This document shows, one piece after another, positions 32,634-40,936 of a stretch of DNA of 64,000 nt (position 1 is its first letter; each line of letters starts with the position of its first letter). This stretch comes from Pacificispira sp965223125 (GTDB lineage Bacteria > Pseudomonadota > Alphaproteobacteria > UBA8366 > Aestuariispiraceae): contig OZ244984.1 of the NCBI GenBank assembly GCA_965223125.1, positions 372,001 to 436,000 of the forward strand, in the 5' to 3' direction. The translations under genes were made by a program, and so were the position numbers. The notes beneath the pieces were generated by a model, which made no database searches, was not told the DNA's origin, and was given only the letters and a program-made list of their open reading frames with translations.

Positions 32634-34696
32634 TTATCCTCCTCCTTCTTCTTGAGCGCGCTTGCTTCCTTGGCCAGGGCCTGAGCGTCACGGGCGGAGC
32701 GGAAGATATCGCCCATCTTTGCGACATTGGGATTCTCGACACCAATCTCCTTCATCATCTCGTCGATCAGCGGGGCCTGGGCACGATAGCGCAGCGCGCT
32801 TTCGATCACCTCGTCGGTCGGTGACCGATGGCCACCGCTGCCCCCGCCGCCGGTCAGTCCATCGACATGTAGAATCTTGATGCCCTCGATCTTCTCCATC
32901 GGACGCACGCTTTCGCGCACGATACCTTCCAGGCGGTCGATCATCTTGGACTTCAAGGCACCGGCACGAGCGTCCTCACTGAGGATATTATCGGCCTCGT
33001 TGCGCAGACGCTGTGCTTCCGCCGCAACCGTTGCGGTGATCTTGTCCGCTTCCGCTGCGATCAGCGCTGCATCGGCATCCTTCCTCGCCAACAGGCGATC
33101 CACCGACGCGATCCGCTCTGCGATTTCCGTCTCGCGGATGGTTGAGACTTTCTCTTCCGCCGCAACGGCCTGAGCGCGGGCGGTTTCGGCTTCGACCTGG
33201 ACCGCTGCCTCTTCCGACTGTTTCTTCAGAACACCGATGTGACGCTCGATTCCGGCCAGTTCGAGAGCCAGTTCACGCTCGATTTCCAGTCGCTTCAGGT
33301 CGCGCTGCTGCAGGATACGGGCTTCCTCCAGCCCCCGATTGGAGGCGATACGGGCACGCTCCACTTCTTCCTGAGCGGAGATTTCTGTTTCCTCAATGGC
33401 TTGACGCTGGGCGATCTGCTGCGCGCGCAACAGGCGGTCTCGCTCGATCCTTGCCTTGTCTAGAACCTGCTCCTGCGCGATCCGGGCCGTCTCGATGGCC
33501 TTGGTGGCGGATATCCGGGCGGTCTCGACCTGCTGGCCGCGCGCGATATCGCGGGCTTCGCTTTCCTCCTCTGCCGAAATGCGGGCCTCCCGCAACTGCC
33601 GTTCGGAGACGATGCGGGCGCGTTCGACATCCTCGCCGGTGGCGATCTCCGTCGTCTCAATCTCATGGCGCTGCTTGATCTGCTGCGTGCGGATCTGCTT
33701 CTCGCGCTCGATCCGGGCACGCTCCAGCGTCTCTTCCTGGGCAATGCGGGCCTGCTCGATTTCCTGATGCGCCTTGATCTCGATTGCCTCCAGGGATCGA
33801 CGGCGGTCGATATCATATTCGCGCGTATCACGCTCGCTGGCGATGCGGGATTTTTCGGATTCCGCCTCCATCGCGACACGGGTACGAATGATTTCCATGC
33901 GCTGTTCGGCGCGCAGAGCTTCCAGTGCCCGCTCCTGCATCAGGCGCGAATTCTCGCTCTCCTGCTCCAGTTTCAGGGTTTCCTTTTCCGCCTCAAGATT
34001 CCGGGTGCGGATCGCGACCATGGAAGACTGCTCAATGTCGTTGCGCAGCTTGCGACGGGATTCGATGGTCTCTATCAACTGGGTCAGACCCTCAGCGTCA
34101 AAACGGTTGGCCGGGTTGAAAAATTCCAGATTGGTCTGGTCCAGGTCGGTGATCGCCACGGATTCCAGTTCCAGCCCGTTGCGGGCCAGGGCCCCGGCGG
34201 CGCGTTCCTCGACGATCTTCACGAAATCGCCGCGCTTCTCGTGCATTTCGTCCAGCGTCATTTCTGCCGCGACGGAACGCAAGGCACCGACAAATTTCCC
34301 GTTCAGCAAATCCGACAGCCCTGTCGGGTCCAGAGTGCGCCGCCCCAGCGTAGAGGCTGCGGCTGCGACCGCATCGGGCTTCTGGATCACGCGGACAAAG
34401 AATTCCGCTTCGATATCAACCCGCATCCGGTCACGGGTGATGACCGCACCTTCCTTTGTGCGGGAGACAGGGATTCGAACGACGTTCAGATTGACCGGCG
34501 TCACCTCATGAATGATCGGCAGAACAAGCGCCCCGCCATTGATCACCACCGTCTCGCCCCCGAAGCCCGTGCGCACGAAGGCGACTTCCTTGGTGGATCG
34601 ATGATAAAGCCAGTTCAGCAGATAGACGATCACGACAATCGCGATGATCGCCACGATGAGCCATAATATTATGGACCCGATCAAACCTGTGGTCAT
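32630..34696 (-). CDS. Flotillin-like SPFH membrane scaffold protein
   Basis: A 688-residue flotillin. A membrane anchor occupies about residues 4-30 (LIGSIILWLIVAIIAIVVIV), then an SPFH/band-7 domain (about 35-205; VAFVRTGFGGETVVINGGALVLPIIHEV, ITRDRMRVDIEAEFFVRV), then a very long charged coiled coil (about 205-570) and a C-terminal assembly region ending in a KKKEEDK tail. Bacterial flotillins organise membrane microdomains. This one is longer than the usual 450-530 residues; the excess includes a 61-residue coiled-coil segment present twice (313-373 and 401-461, 39 of 61 identical by my alignment). Flotillins normally pair with an NfeD gene; none is here. Instead it sits inside an ABC transport and degradation operon, which suggests it scaffolds those proteins at the membrane. 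Confidence 0.93.
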   Translation of the reverse strand: MTTGLIGSIILWLIVAIIAIVVIVYLLNWLYHRSTKEVAFVRTGFGGETVVINGGALVLPIIHEVTPVNLNVVRIPVSRTKEGAVITRDRMRVDIEAEFFVRVIQKPDAVAAAASTLGRRTLDPTGLSDLLNGKFVGALRSVAAEMTLDEMHEKRGDFVKIVEERAAGALARNGLELESVAITDLDQTNLEFFNPANRFDAEGLTQLIETIESRRKLRNDIEQSSMVAIRTRNLEAEKETLKLEQESENSRLMQERALEALRAEQRMEIIRTRVAMEAESEKSRIASERDTREYDIDRRRSLEAIEIKAHQEIEQARIAQEETLERARIEREKQIRTQQIKQRHEIETTEIATGEDVERARIVSERQLREARISAEEESEARDIARGQQVETARISATKAIETARIAQEQVLDKARIERDRLLRAQQIAQRQAIEETEISAQEEVERARIASNRGLEEARILQQRDLKRLEIERELALELAGIERHIGVLKKQSEEAAVQVEAETARAQAVAAEEKVSTIRETEIAERIASVDRLLARKDADAALIAAEADKITATVAAEAQRLRNEADNILSEDARAGALKSKMIDRLEGIVRESVRPMEKIEGIKILHVDGLTGGGGSGGHRSPTDEVIESALRYRAQAPLIDEMMKEIGVENPNVAKMGDIFRSARDAQALAKEASALKKKEEDK

Positions 34697-34715
34697 GGTC
34701 GAAACCCTCCTCCCT

Positions 34716-35549
34716 TCAGACTGTTCGCAGCGCCTTGAAGGCTTTTGTTTGTTCCGTCAGTGCGATTTCCGTTGGCAGCCGCTCCATGGAGGATGCCCCG
34801 TAAAATCCATGACAGGTTTCGGTATTGCTCAACACATATTGCGCATCATCGGGCATTGCGACCGGCCCGCCATGGACCAGCACGATGACATCCGGGTTGA
34901 CCTTCAGGGCCGCCGACGCCCAGGCATCCACCAGCGCCGGACAGTCTTCCAGTTTCGGTGCCGTACTGGCCCCGATGGAGCCGCCGGTAGTCAAGCCCAT
35001 ATGGCAGACGATGATATCGGCCCCCGCCTTTGCCATCGCCGCAGCCTCGTCCTCATTGAAGACATAGGGCGTGGTGAAGATATCCTTTTCATGGGCAAGG
35101 CGGATCATATCGACCTCCATCCCGTAGGACATGCCCGTGGCCTCCAGATTGGTACGGAATGTTCCGTCGATCAGCCCGACGGTCGGGAAATTCTGCACGC
35201 CGGAAAATCCGATTGCCTTCACCTGATCAAGATAATGGTCGAAGATGCAGAACGGGTCGGTTCCGTTCACACCAGCCAGAACTGGGGTTTTCCGGACGAC
35301 CGGCAGCACTTCCTTTGCCATTTCCATCACGACATCATTGGCATTGCCATAGGCCATCATGCCCGACAGTGATCCGCGTCCGGCCATGCGATAACGTCCG
35401 GAATTGTAGATCACGATCAGATCGATCCCGCCCGCTTCCTCGCATTTCGCCGACAGGCCGGTCCCGGCACCGCCACCGACGATGGGAACCCCCCGCCGCT
35501 TCATGTCCTGAAATCTCTCAACCAAGTCCTTGCGTTCAAACCGCGGCAT
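34716..35549 (-). CDS. TIM-barrel 'phosphoenolpyruvate hydrolase' family protein (Tm-1 C-terminal type)
   Basis: A 277-residue TIM-barrel protein starting at the ATG at 35547-35549 (MPRFERKDLVERF), which overlaps the upstream gene by 14 bp; longer in-frame starts overlap it more. Key segments are PIVGGGAGTGLSAKCEEAGGIDLIVIYNSGRYRMAGRGSL (split here as two motifs: GGGAGTGLSAKCEEAG and IVIYNSGRYRMAG), AYGNANDVV, AGVNGTDPF, GVQNFPTVGLIDG and ADIIVCHMGLTTGG. The family is labelled PEP hydrolase/TIM-barrel signal transduction protein and is the C-terminal half of plant Tm-1-type proteins. The N-terminal half (UPF0261) is encoded by the gene directly upstream, so the two probably act together. Actual reaction unknown. 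Confidence 0.88.
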   Translation of the reverse strand: MPRFERKDLVERFQDMKRRGVPIVGGGAGTGLSAKCEEAGGIDLIVIYNSGRYRMAGRGSLSGMMAYGNANDVVMEMAKEVLPVVRKTPVLAGVNGTDPFCIFDHYLDQVKAIGFSGVQNFPTVGLIDGTFRTNLEATGMSYGMEVDMIRLAHEKDIFTTPYVFNEDEAAAMAKAGADIIVCHMGLTTGGSIGASTAPKLEDCPALVDAWASAALKVNPDVIVLVHGGPVAMPDDAQYVLSNTETCHGFYGASSMERLPTEIALTEQTKAFKALRTV

Positions 35550-37803
35550 AACGGGCATTCCTCTGTAACGGGTTGATATCATCCAAGGCGTCGACAACGG
35601 CCTTGGCGAAAGCGGGATCGTTGATGTGATGGGGGTTGCGGATCAGACGACGATTGCCGCCTTCCCTGAACCGGGCGGCAATCGCATCGAACAGCGCCTT
35701 GTCCGCCGCCGGATCATGAAACGGCTGGCCCGGCGCATCCAGGGCGGAAACGCCGCCTTCGGGGATCAGGAACCGTACCGGCCCCGTCATCTCGTTCAGC
35801 CGTCCGGCGATCCATTCCCCCATCTTCGCATTCTCTTCCGCCGTGGTACGCATCAGCGTCACCTGCGGATTGTGCTCGACGAAATTGCGGGCGGCATAGT
35901 GGGATGGCACTGTATTCCGCGCCCCGAAATTCACCATATCCAGCGCGCCGACGGAACCGACATAGGGGATGCGGGTGCGAATGAAGGCCCCGAAGCGGTC
36001 TTCCGTCGCCGGGAAGACACCGCCCATCATCATATCACAGACCTCTGTCGTGGTCAGGTCTATGGCGGCGCTCAACAGTCCACTATCGGCCAGTTTCTCC
36101 ATCGACCGCCCACCAACGCCGGTTGCATGAAAGACGAGGCAGTCATACCGGTCTTCCAACTGCGCAGTCAGGTTTTGCACCGCCTTCGTTGTCACACCGA
36201 ACATGGTCAGCCCCAGACCCGGCTTGTCCGGAATCGCCGCCCGTGACAGGCGTTCCTGTTCCCCCCGCCGGACCATGCCAGCCAGAGCGTTGGCACCATT
36301 GGCCAGTACCTGACGGGAAATCCGGTTGAGACCCTGAACATCGGTAACCGAATACATCATCATGATGTCGGATGGTCCGACATACTGCCCCACCTCCCCC
36401 GAAGCGACGGTGGAAATCATCACTTTCGGAATGCCGATGGGAAGCGCGCGCATCGCGGGCGTGGCCAGCGCCGTCCCGCCGGATCCAGCAGCGGAGATGA
36501 TCCCCCCGATGCCGCGCTGGCGCTGAATCCAGTTCTCGAAAGCATCGGCCATGGCGCGTACCGATGCGCCGCGATCCCCGCTGAACACTGCCGCGGACCC
36601 GCCCCGGTGATAGGGAGCGATCAGATGCGGTGGTACATCGGCGGAAGACGGCTTGCCTGAGGTCGAGAGATCGATGGTGCGTACACGCAACTTCTGCTCC
36701 ACGATCCGGTCGCGGATGAAGGTCAGTTCCTTGCCCTTTGTGTCGAAGGTTCCGACGACATAGACATCGCTGCCCAGCAGGGCGGAAATCGGTGTCAGAG
36801 GTTCCTTGAAGACCGGTTCCGGTTTCGCATCGAAGGGCCGGATGCGGTCCGGCACCGTGCGGGTTGGTGCCGTCTCCGCACTGGCCCCCTCGGCCCATCT
36901 GGCACTGGACCAGCGGGTCGGTGGGACATAGACAGTGCCTCGCGCCTCTGTTTCGCGATCTTCCTGTCCCTCGGATATCTCCGTTTCGACGGCAGGCGCG
37001 GCGGCTGCGTCGGGCACTTCTTCGGGCGACGGCTGCCAGTCCGGCAGTTCCACATCCTCATGCGAATGCCGCCCGACGCCCAGCAGTCGTTCCTGCAACG
37101 CGCGGTCATTGGCAAGCTGGGCGGCGGGCATCACCCGGCTGATCCGCCCGTTGACCATGATCGCAACATCCTTTGCGATGGCCGTTGCGACCGCGATGTT
37201 CTGTTCGATCAGCAGGATCGCGACATCGCTCTCGGCAGCCAGGGTCGCCAGCAGCTTTTCCACCTGGGTAACGATGACGGGGGCGAGGCCCTCGGTCGGT
37301 TCGTCCAGTACCAGCAGGCGCGGATCCTGCAACAGCGCGCGGGAAATCGCGAGCATCTGCTGTTCCCCGCCCGAAAGCTGGCCGCCGCCATTGCGGCGAC
37401 GCTCGGCCAGGCGCGGGAAAGTGTCGTATATCCGCTCCACCGTCCAGGTACCGCCGCCGGTATCGGCCAGGCGCAGATGCTCATCGACGGTCAGCGACGG
37501 CCAGAGCCTGCGGCCCTGGGGCGTATAGCCGATACCCTTGCCCGCAATCCTGTAGGACGGCAGGCCGGTCAGTTCTTCCCCCAGAAAACGGATCGACCCG
37601 CGCCGCGCGGGCAGCAGGCCCATGATCGTGTTGCAGAGCGTTGTCTTGCCCATACCGTTGCGCCCGACCACCGCATGGACACCGGATTCCAGTGTCAGGT
37701 CGACGCCCTGCAATGCATGCGACTGCCCGTAATAGACATGCAGATCGCGGATCTGGAGGACCGCCGAACCGGCATTGCGGGAGGAACGTGCGCGATCAGC
37801 CAT
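35536..37803 (-). CDS. LivF-type ABC ATPase fused to Tm-1/UPF0261 domain
   Basis: A 755-residue fusion. Residues 15-243 are a branched-chain-amino-acid-type ATPase: Walker A GRNGMGKT (47-54), signature LSGGEQQ (143-149), Walker B LLVLDEPTEG (163-172). Residues about 244-342 are a Pro/Ala/Glu-rich linker. From about 345 to 750 is a Tm-1-like ATP-binding (UPF0261) domain: VYVVGTFDTKGKELTFI, SAAGSGGTALATPAMRALPIGIPKVMIST, FHATGVGGRSMEKL and FLIPEGGVSALDAPGQPFHDP. The frame is open across the join and the linker has normal local composition, so this is not an assembly artefact on its face. It overlaps the LivG-type gene by eight bases. The fusion physically ties the importer to a Tm-1 enzyme whose TIM-barrel partner follows. 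Confidence 0.92.
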   Translation of the reverse strand: MADRARSSRNAGSAVLQIRDLHVYYGQSHALQGVDLTLESGVHAVVGRNGMGKTTLCNTIMGLLPARRGSIRFLGEELTGLPSYRIAGKGIGYTPQGRRLWPSLTVDEHLRLADTGGGTWTVERIYDTFPRLAERRRNGGGQLSGGEQQMLAISRALLQDPRLLVLDEPTEGLAPVIVTQVEKLLATLAAESDVAILLIEQNIAVATAIAKDVAIMVNGRISRVMPAAQLANDRALQERLLGVGRHSHEDVELPDWQPSPEEVPDAAAAPAVETEISEGQEDRETEARGTVYVPPTRWSSARWAEGASAETAPTRTVPDRIRPFDAKPEPVFKEPLTPISALLGSDVYVVGTFDTKGKELTFIRDRIVEQKLRVRTIDLSTSGKPSSADVPPHLIAPYHRGGSAAVFSGDRGASVRAMADAFENWIQRQRGIGGIISAAGSGGTALATPAMRALPIGIPKVMISTVASGEVGQYVGPSDIMMMYSVTDVQGLNRISRQVLANGANALAGMVRRGEQERLSRAAIPDKPGLGLTMFGVTTKAVQNLTAQLEDRYDCLVFHATGVGGRSMEKLADSGLLSAAIDLTTTEVCDMMMGGVFPATEDRFGAFIRTRIPYVGSVGALDMVNFGARNTVPSHYAARNFVEHNPQVTLMRTTAEENAKMGEWIAGRLNEMTGPVRFLIPEGGVSALDAPGQPFHDPAADKALFDAIAARFREGGNRRLIRNPHHINDPAFAKAVVDALDDINPLQRNARYAAV

Positions 37804-38581
37804 GGCCGTGCCCCAGATAGAGTTCCTGCACCTCGGGATCGCCTTCGATCTCCGCTGGTGTCCCTTCTTTGAAGATGCGCCCGTTATGCATCATGGTCAC
37901 ACTCTCCGCGACCCGCAGCGCGACATCCATATCGTGTTCAATGATGATGAAACCCATATGGTCGGGTAGTGATGTCAGAATTTCGATCAGTTCCGTGCGC
38001 TCGGTCGGCGACAGACCGGCGGCAGGTTCATCCAGTAGGATCAGGCGCGGCGCACCCGCCAGCGCCAGGGCGATCTCCAACTGTCGCTGCTGCCCATAGC
38101 TGAGTGTCGCGACCAGGGTGTCGCGCACATCCTCCAGATGGACGGCATTCAATAGTGATTCCGCACTTTCCATCGCTGAATCGTCCCGCTTCGGGCGCAG
38201 CAGTGAGAATCGCCCCCGGCTGACCCCACGACAGGCGAGATAAATATTGTCGATGACGCTCAATCCGTTGAAGAGCAGCGAAATCTGATAGGTACGGCGT
38301 AGGCCGCGACGGATCCGCTCCTGTGCGGGCAGATCCGTCACGTCCTCACCAAACAGACGTACGCGACCGGTTGTCGGCGGAAAATCGCCGGTGATCGCGT
38401 TGAACAGCGTGGTCTTACCCGCGCCGTTCGATCCCAGGACCGCCCGCCGCTCCCCCGCCCTGACGGTCAGGTTGATGTCCGCCAGGGCCACCAGCGCGCC
38501 GAAATGGCGGCTGACGGCTTCCAGCTCCAGCGCATACAGGCCGGTGCTTTGCAGACGGGAGAGGGCGTTCGATCCGATCAT
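37796..38581 (-). CDS. Liv-type ABC transporter ATP-binding protein (LivG-like)
   Basis: A 261-residue ATPase of the hydrophobic-amino-acid/amide importer class. Walker A GSNGAGKTTLFNAI, signature LSYGQQRQLEIALALAG, Walker B LILLDEPAAGLSPTE and IIEHDMDVALRVAE are typical of LivG. It pairs with the LivF half of the next protein to power import by the LivH/LivM-like permeases. It overlaps the fusion gene by eight bases and lies 15 bp after the binding-protein stop. Confidence 0.93.
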   Translation of the reverse strand: MIGSNALSRLQSTGLYALELEAVSRHFGALVALADINLTVRAGERRAVLGSNGAGKTTLFNAITGDFPPTTGRVRLFGEDVTDLPAQERIRRGLRRTYQISLLFNGLSVIDNIYLACRGVSRGRFSLLRPKRDDSAMESAESLLNAVHLEDVRDTLVATLSYGQQRQLEIALALAGAPRLILLDEPAAGLSPTERTELIEILTSLPDHMGFIIIEHDMDVALRVAESVTMMHNGRIFKEGTPAEIEGDPEVQELYLGHGHG

Positions 38582-38596
38582 GATACTATGGGATCC

Positions 38597-39844
38597 TTAT
38601 TCGCAGGCTGGGTTTTCACGGCTAACCGGGCCGTATTCCAGGAACTTCTCATAAGGCAGCCCGAAGGTCTGGGAGACCTGCGGAATGACTTTGATCGTCT
38701 TGTTCAGCAAGTTGCCTTCCGGCCCTTCCGATACTTCAGTCAGGAAGATATCGGCAATGGCGTTGCGGCGTTCGTCCAGTTTCACCATTCCGGTCGGGGT
38801 TTCGAATTCCAGCCCGGCCAGAACTTCGCGATATTTCTTTCCGCCATCGGACAGATCGCCGTTCACCGCATCAAGACCCAGCAACGCCGCCTTGGTATTG
38901 ACGTAATAGGCATGCGCGAAAAGTGAAGGCGACGGGAAACCGTCCGGGAACTGTGCCTTATAGCCATCGACATAGGCTTTCCAGGCAGGATTGTCCCAGG
39001 TGTCGGAGATCGGACCAGCCGACGGCGTGCCGATAACGAAATCGCGCGCGCGCCCTTTTGAGCCCAGGACTGTCTGATCGACTGTGATCGAACCACCGAT
39101 CAGTGGCAGGTCACCACCGGCCTGTTCGTACTGGGTCAGGAAGTTGACCGCATCCGCTCCACCCAGCGCAACGTAGATCGCATCCACATCGTCCGGCAGC
39201 GAGGCGATAACCGAAGAGTAATCCTTGTTCCCAATCGGAACCCAGAAACGTGCATCCTGAGGCGCTTTCCCGCCGAGACGGCAGAACGGCTCAAGGAAGC
39301 CGAAGACCTGCGTGTAAGGGAAGGAATAGTCTTCTGCGAGAACGGCAACGCTCCGATAGCCCTTCTCATTGTAAACATACTCGCCGAGGCCGGCCATCCA
39401 TTGGGCCCCTTCGGTCCCGAACCGGAAGAAGTTGTCAGCCGGGTTGCGCAGGGTCGTATCCTGAGCCGCCGACGATCCGTTCAAGAAGGTTACATTCGGT
39501 TGGGTCTTGGCATAATCCTTGACCGCCAATCCTTCCGAACCCGACAGCGGGCCGATCAGAATCTGCACGCCGTCCTGTTCCACCAGCTTGCGAGCCGCAC
39601 GCACGGCACTGTCCGGCGAGGCATCCGACGAACCGGTGATCAGTTCAATCTTCTTACCGCCCGCCATGCTGTTGAATTCCGCGAGGGCCTGCTGTACGCC
39701 GCGCATCCCGTCCTCACCCAGGACCGTGAACGCGCCTTCCAGTGTCGCCAGGGCCCCGACCTTGATCGTATCCTGTGCCATGGCCGGACCGGCGAGCGAA
39801 AAGATCGCTGCCGCCGCCAGGGCTTTTTTGCCAATACCGAGCAT
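38597..39844 (-). CDS. Liv-type ABC transporter periplasmic binding protein
   Basis: A 415-residue type I periplasmic binding protein. Signal peptide about 1-23 (KKALAAAAIFSLAGPAMAQ). The mature part begins DTIKVGALATLEGAFTVLGEDGMRGVQQAL and contains ILIGPLSGSEGLAVKDY, NVTFLNGSSAAQDTT and the second-lobe IYVALGGADAVNF. Such proteins bind amino acids, amides, urea or aromatic acids. The ATG at 39842-39844 follows a strong AGGGAGG ribosome site. In gene order the binding protein lies between the permeases and the ATPases, and the ligand is not predictable from the sequence. Confidence 0.92.
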   Translation of the reverse strand: MLGIGKKALAAAAIFSLAGPAMAQDTIKVGALATLEGAFTVLGEDGMRGVQQALAEFNSMAGGKKIELITGSSDASPDSAVRAARKLVEQDGVQILIGPLSGSEGLAVKDYAKTQPNVTFLNGSSAAQDTTLRNPADNFFRFGTEGAQWMAGLGEYVYNEKGYRSVAVLAEDYSFPYTQVFGFLEPFCRLGGKAPQDARFWVPIGNKDYSSVIASLPDDVDAIYVALGGADAVNFLTQYEQAGGDLPLIGGSITVDQTVLGSKGRARDFVIGTPSAGPISDTWDNPAWKAYVDGYKAQFPDGFPSPSLFAHAYYVNTKAALLGLDAVNGDLSDGGKKYREVLAGLEFETPTGMVKLDERRNAIADIFLTEVSEGPEGNLLNKTIKVIPQVSQTFGLPYEKFLEYGPVSRENPACE

Positions 39845-39855
39845 AGTAACCTCCC

Positions 39856-40932
39856 TTAAGGTTTAGTTTCCTCGAACGATCCGGCGTCATGCCGGTCGTC
39901 TCTATCTACGCGGCCACGGTATGGCAGCGTATTCCTTCCAGGCCGGATCCGCGCACGGACCCTGCCCCAAAGTCCCAGAAGCCCGTCGGGCGAGTACAGA
40001 ACGACGAGCAGAAAGGCCAAGCCGATGACCGTGTTGAACCTCTCCCGGTCGATCAGGTCGATGGCGAAATTCTCCAGCAGAACGAAACCGATGGCACCGA
40101 TGAACGGTCCGATCGGATGGCGCATCCCGCCGACGACGGCGATCACCAGAATATCGATGGCGACATCGACGCCGACAGAGCCGGGTGATATCCGTCCATT
40201 AAACCAGACCATCAACACACCCGCCGTCCCGGCAATCACGCCGGACAGAAAATAGGCAGTGATCCGGTGCAGGGTCACATCAAAGCCAAGCGCCCGCATC
40301 CGACGGGGATTGTCCCGGATCGCCTGTATGCTGAGCCCGAATGTGGCGCGCGAGGCATAGAGCACCGCGCCGTAAAACCCGGCGGCAATGGCCAGGCTCA
40401 GATAGTAGAATGGAACCGGGTCACGCCAGTAGACGCCAAAGACGGTAGGCGGCTCGACCCCTGCAAACCCGTCATAGCCATTGAAAATGGGATAGTTCTG
40501 ACGCACGAAATAAAAGAAGGCGACGGCAATCGCCAGGGTGATCATGATCGTATAGATACCCTCGGTGCGGACCGAAATCGCGCCGATGAAGGTGCTGAAC
40601 AGCGCAGCACCCAGGATCGATACCGGAACCGTTACCCACCAGGGCCAGCCCAGCCCCATCACATCGACACTGTTGGTACCGAATATCGCCACCAGATAAC
40701 CCGCGAATCCAGCGACTGTCAATTGCGCAAGGCTGACCATTCCGCCATAACCCGCCAGCATCATCAGTGACAACGCGATGGTGCCCATCAGCAGGGAATA
40801 GGCCCCTATCTGGAAGATGAAGAAATCAGATGAAAAGGCTGGATAGGCGATCAGGAACGCCACCACGACCAGTTTCGCAGGATGAATGTCGGTCCAGGAA
40901 AAGCTGCCGGAAAACAAGCGCCGTGTATCCAT
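39856..40932 (-). CDS. Liv-type ABC transporter permease (LivM-like)
   Basis: A 358-residue membrane protein with about nine hydrophobic segments. MVSLAQLTVAGFAGYLVAIFG and SVRTEGIYTIMITLAIAVAFFY match the conserved LivM region, and the C-terminal GGMRHPIGPFIGAIGFVLLENF is the ATPase contact loop of this class. A basic cytoplasmic tail follows (RGRVDRDDRHDAG). It starts 4 bp after the LivH-like stop. Confidence 0.92.
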   Translation of the reverse strand: MDTRRLFSGSFSWTDIHPAKLVVVAFLIAYPAFSSDFFIFQIGAYSLLMGTIALSLMMLAGYGGMVSLAQLTVAGFAGYLVAIFGTNSVDVMGLGWPWWVTVPVSILGAALFSTFIGAISVRTEGIYTIMITLAIAVAFFYFVRQNYPIFNGYDGFAGVEPPTVFGVYWRDPVPFYYLSLAIAAGFYGAVLYASRATFGLSIQAIRDNPRRMRALGFDVTLHRITAYFLSGVIAGTAGVLMVWFNGRISPGSVGVDVAIDILVIAVVGGMRHPIGPFIGAIGFVLLENFAIDLIDRERFNTVIGLAFLLVVLYSPDGLLGLWGRVRARIRPGRNTLPYRGRVDRDDRHDAGSFEETKP

Positions 40933-40936
40933 GAGC

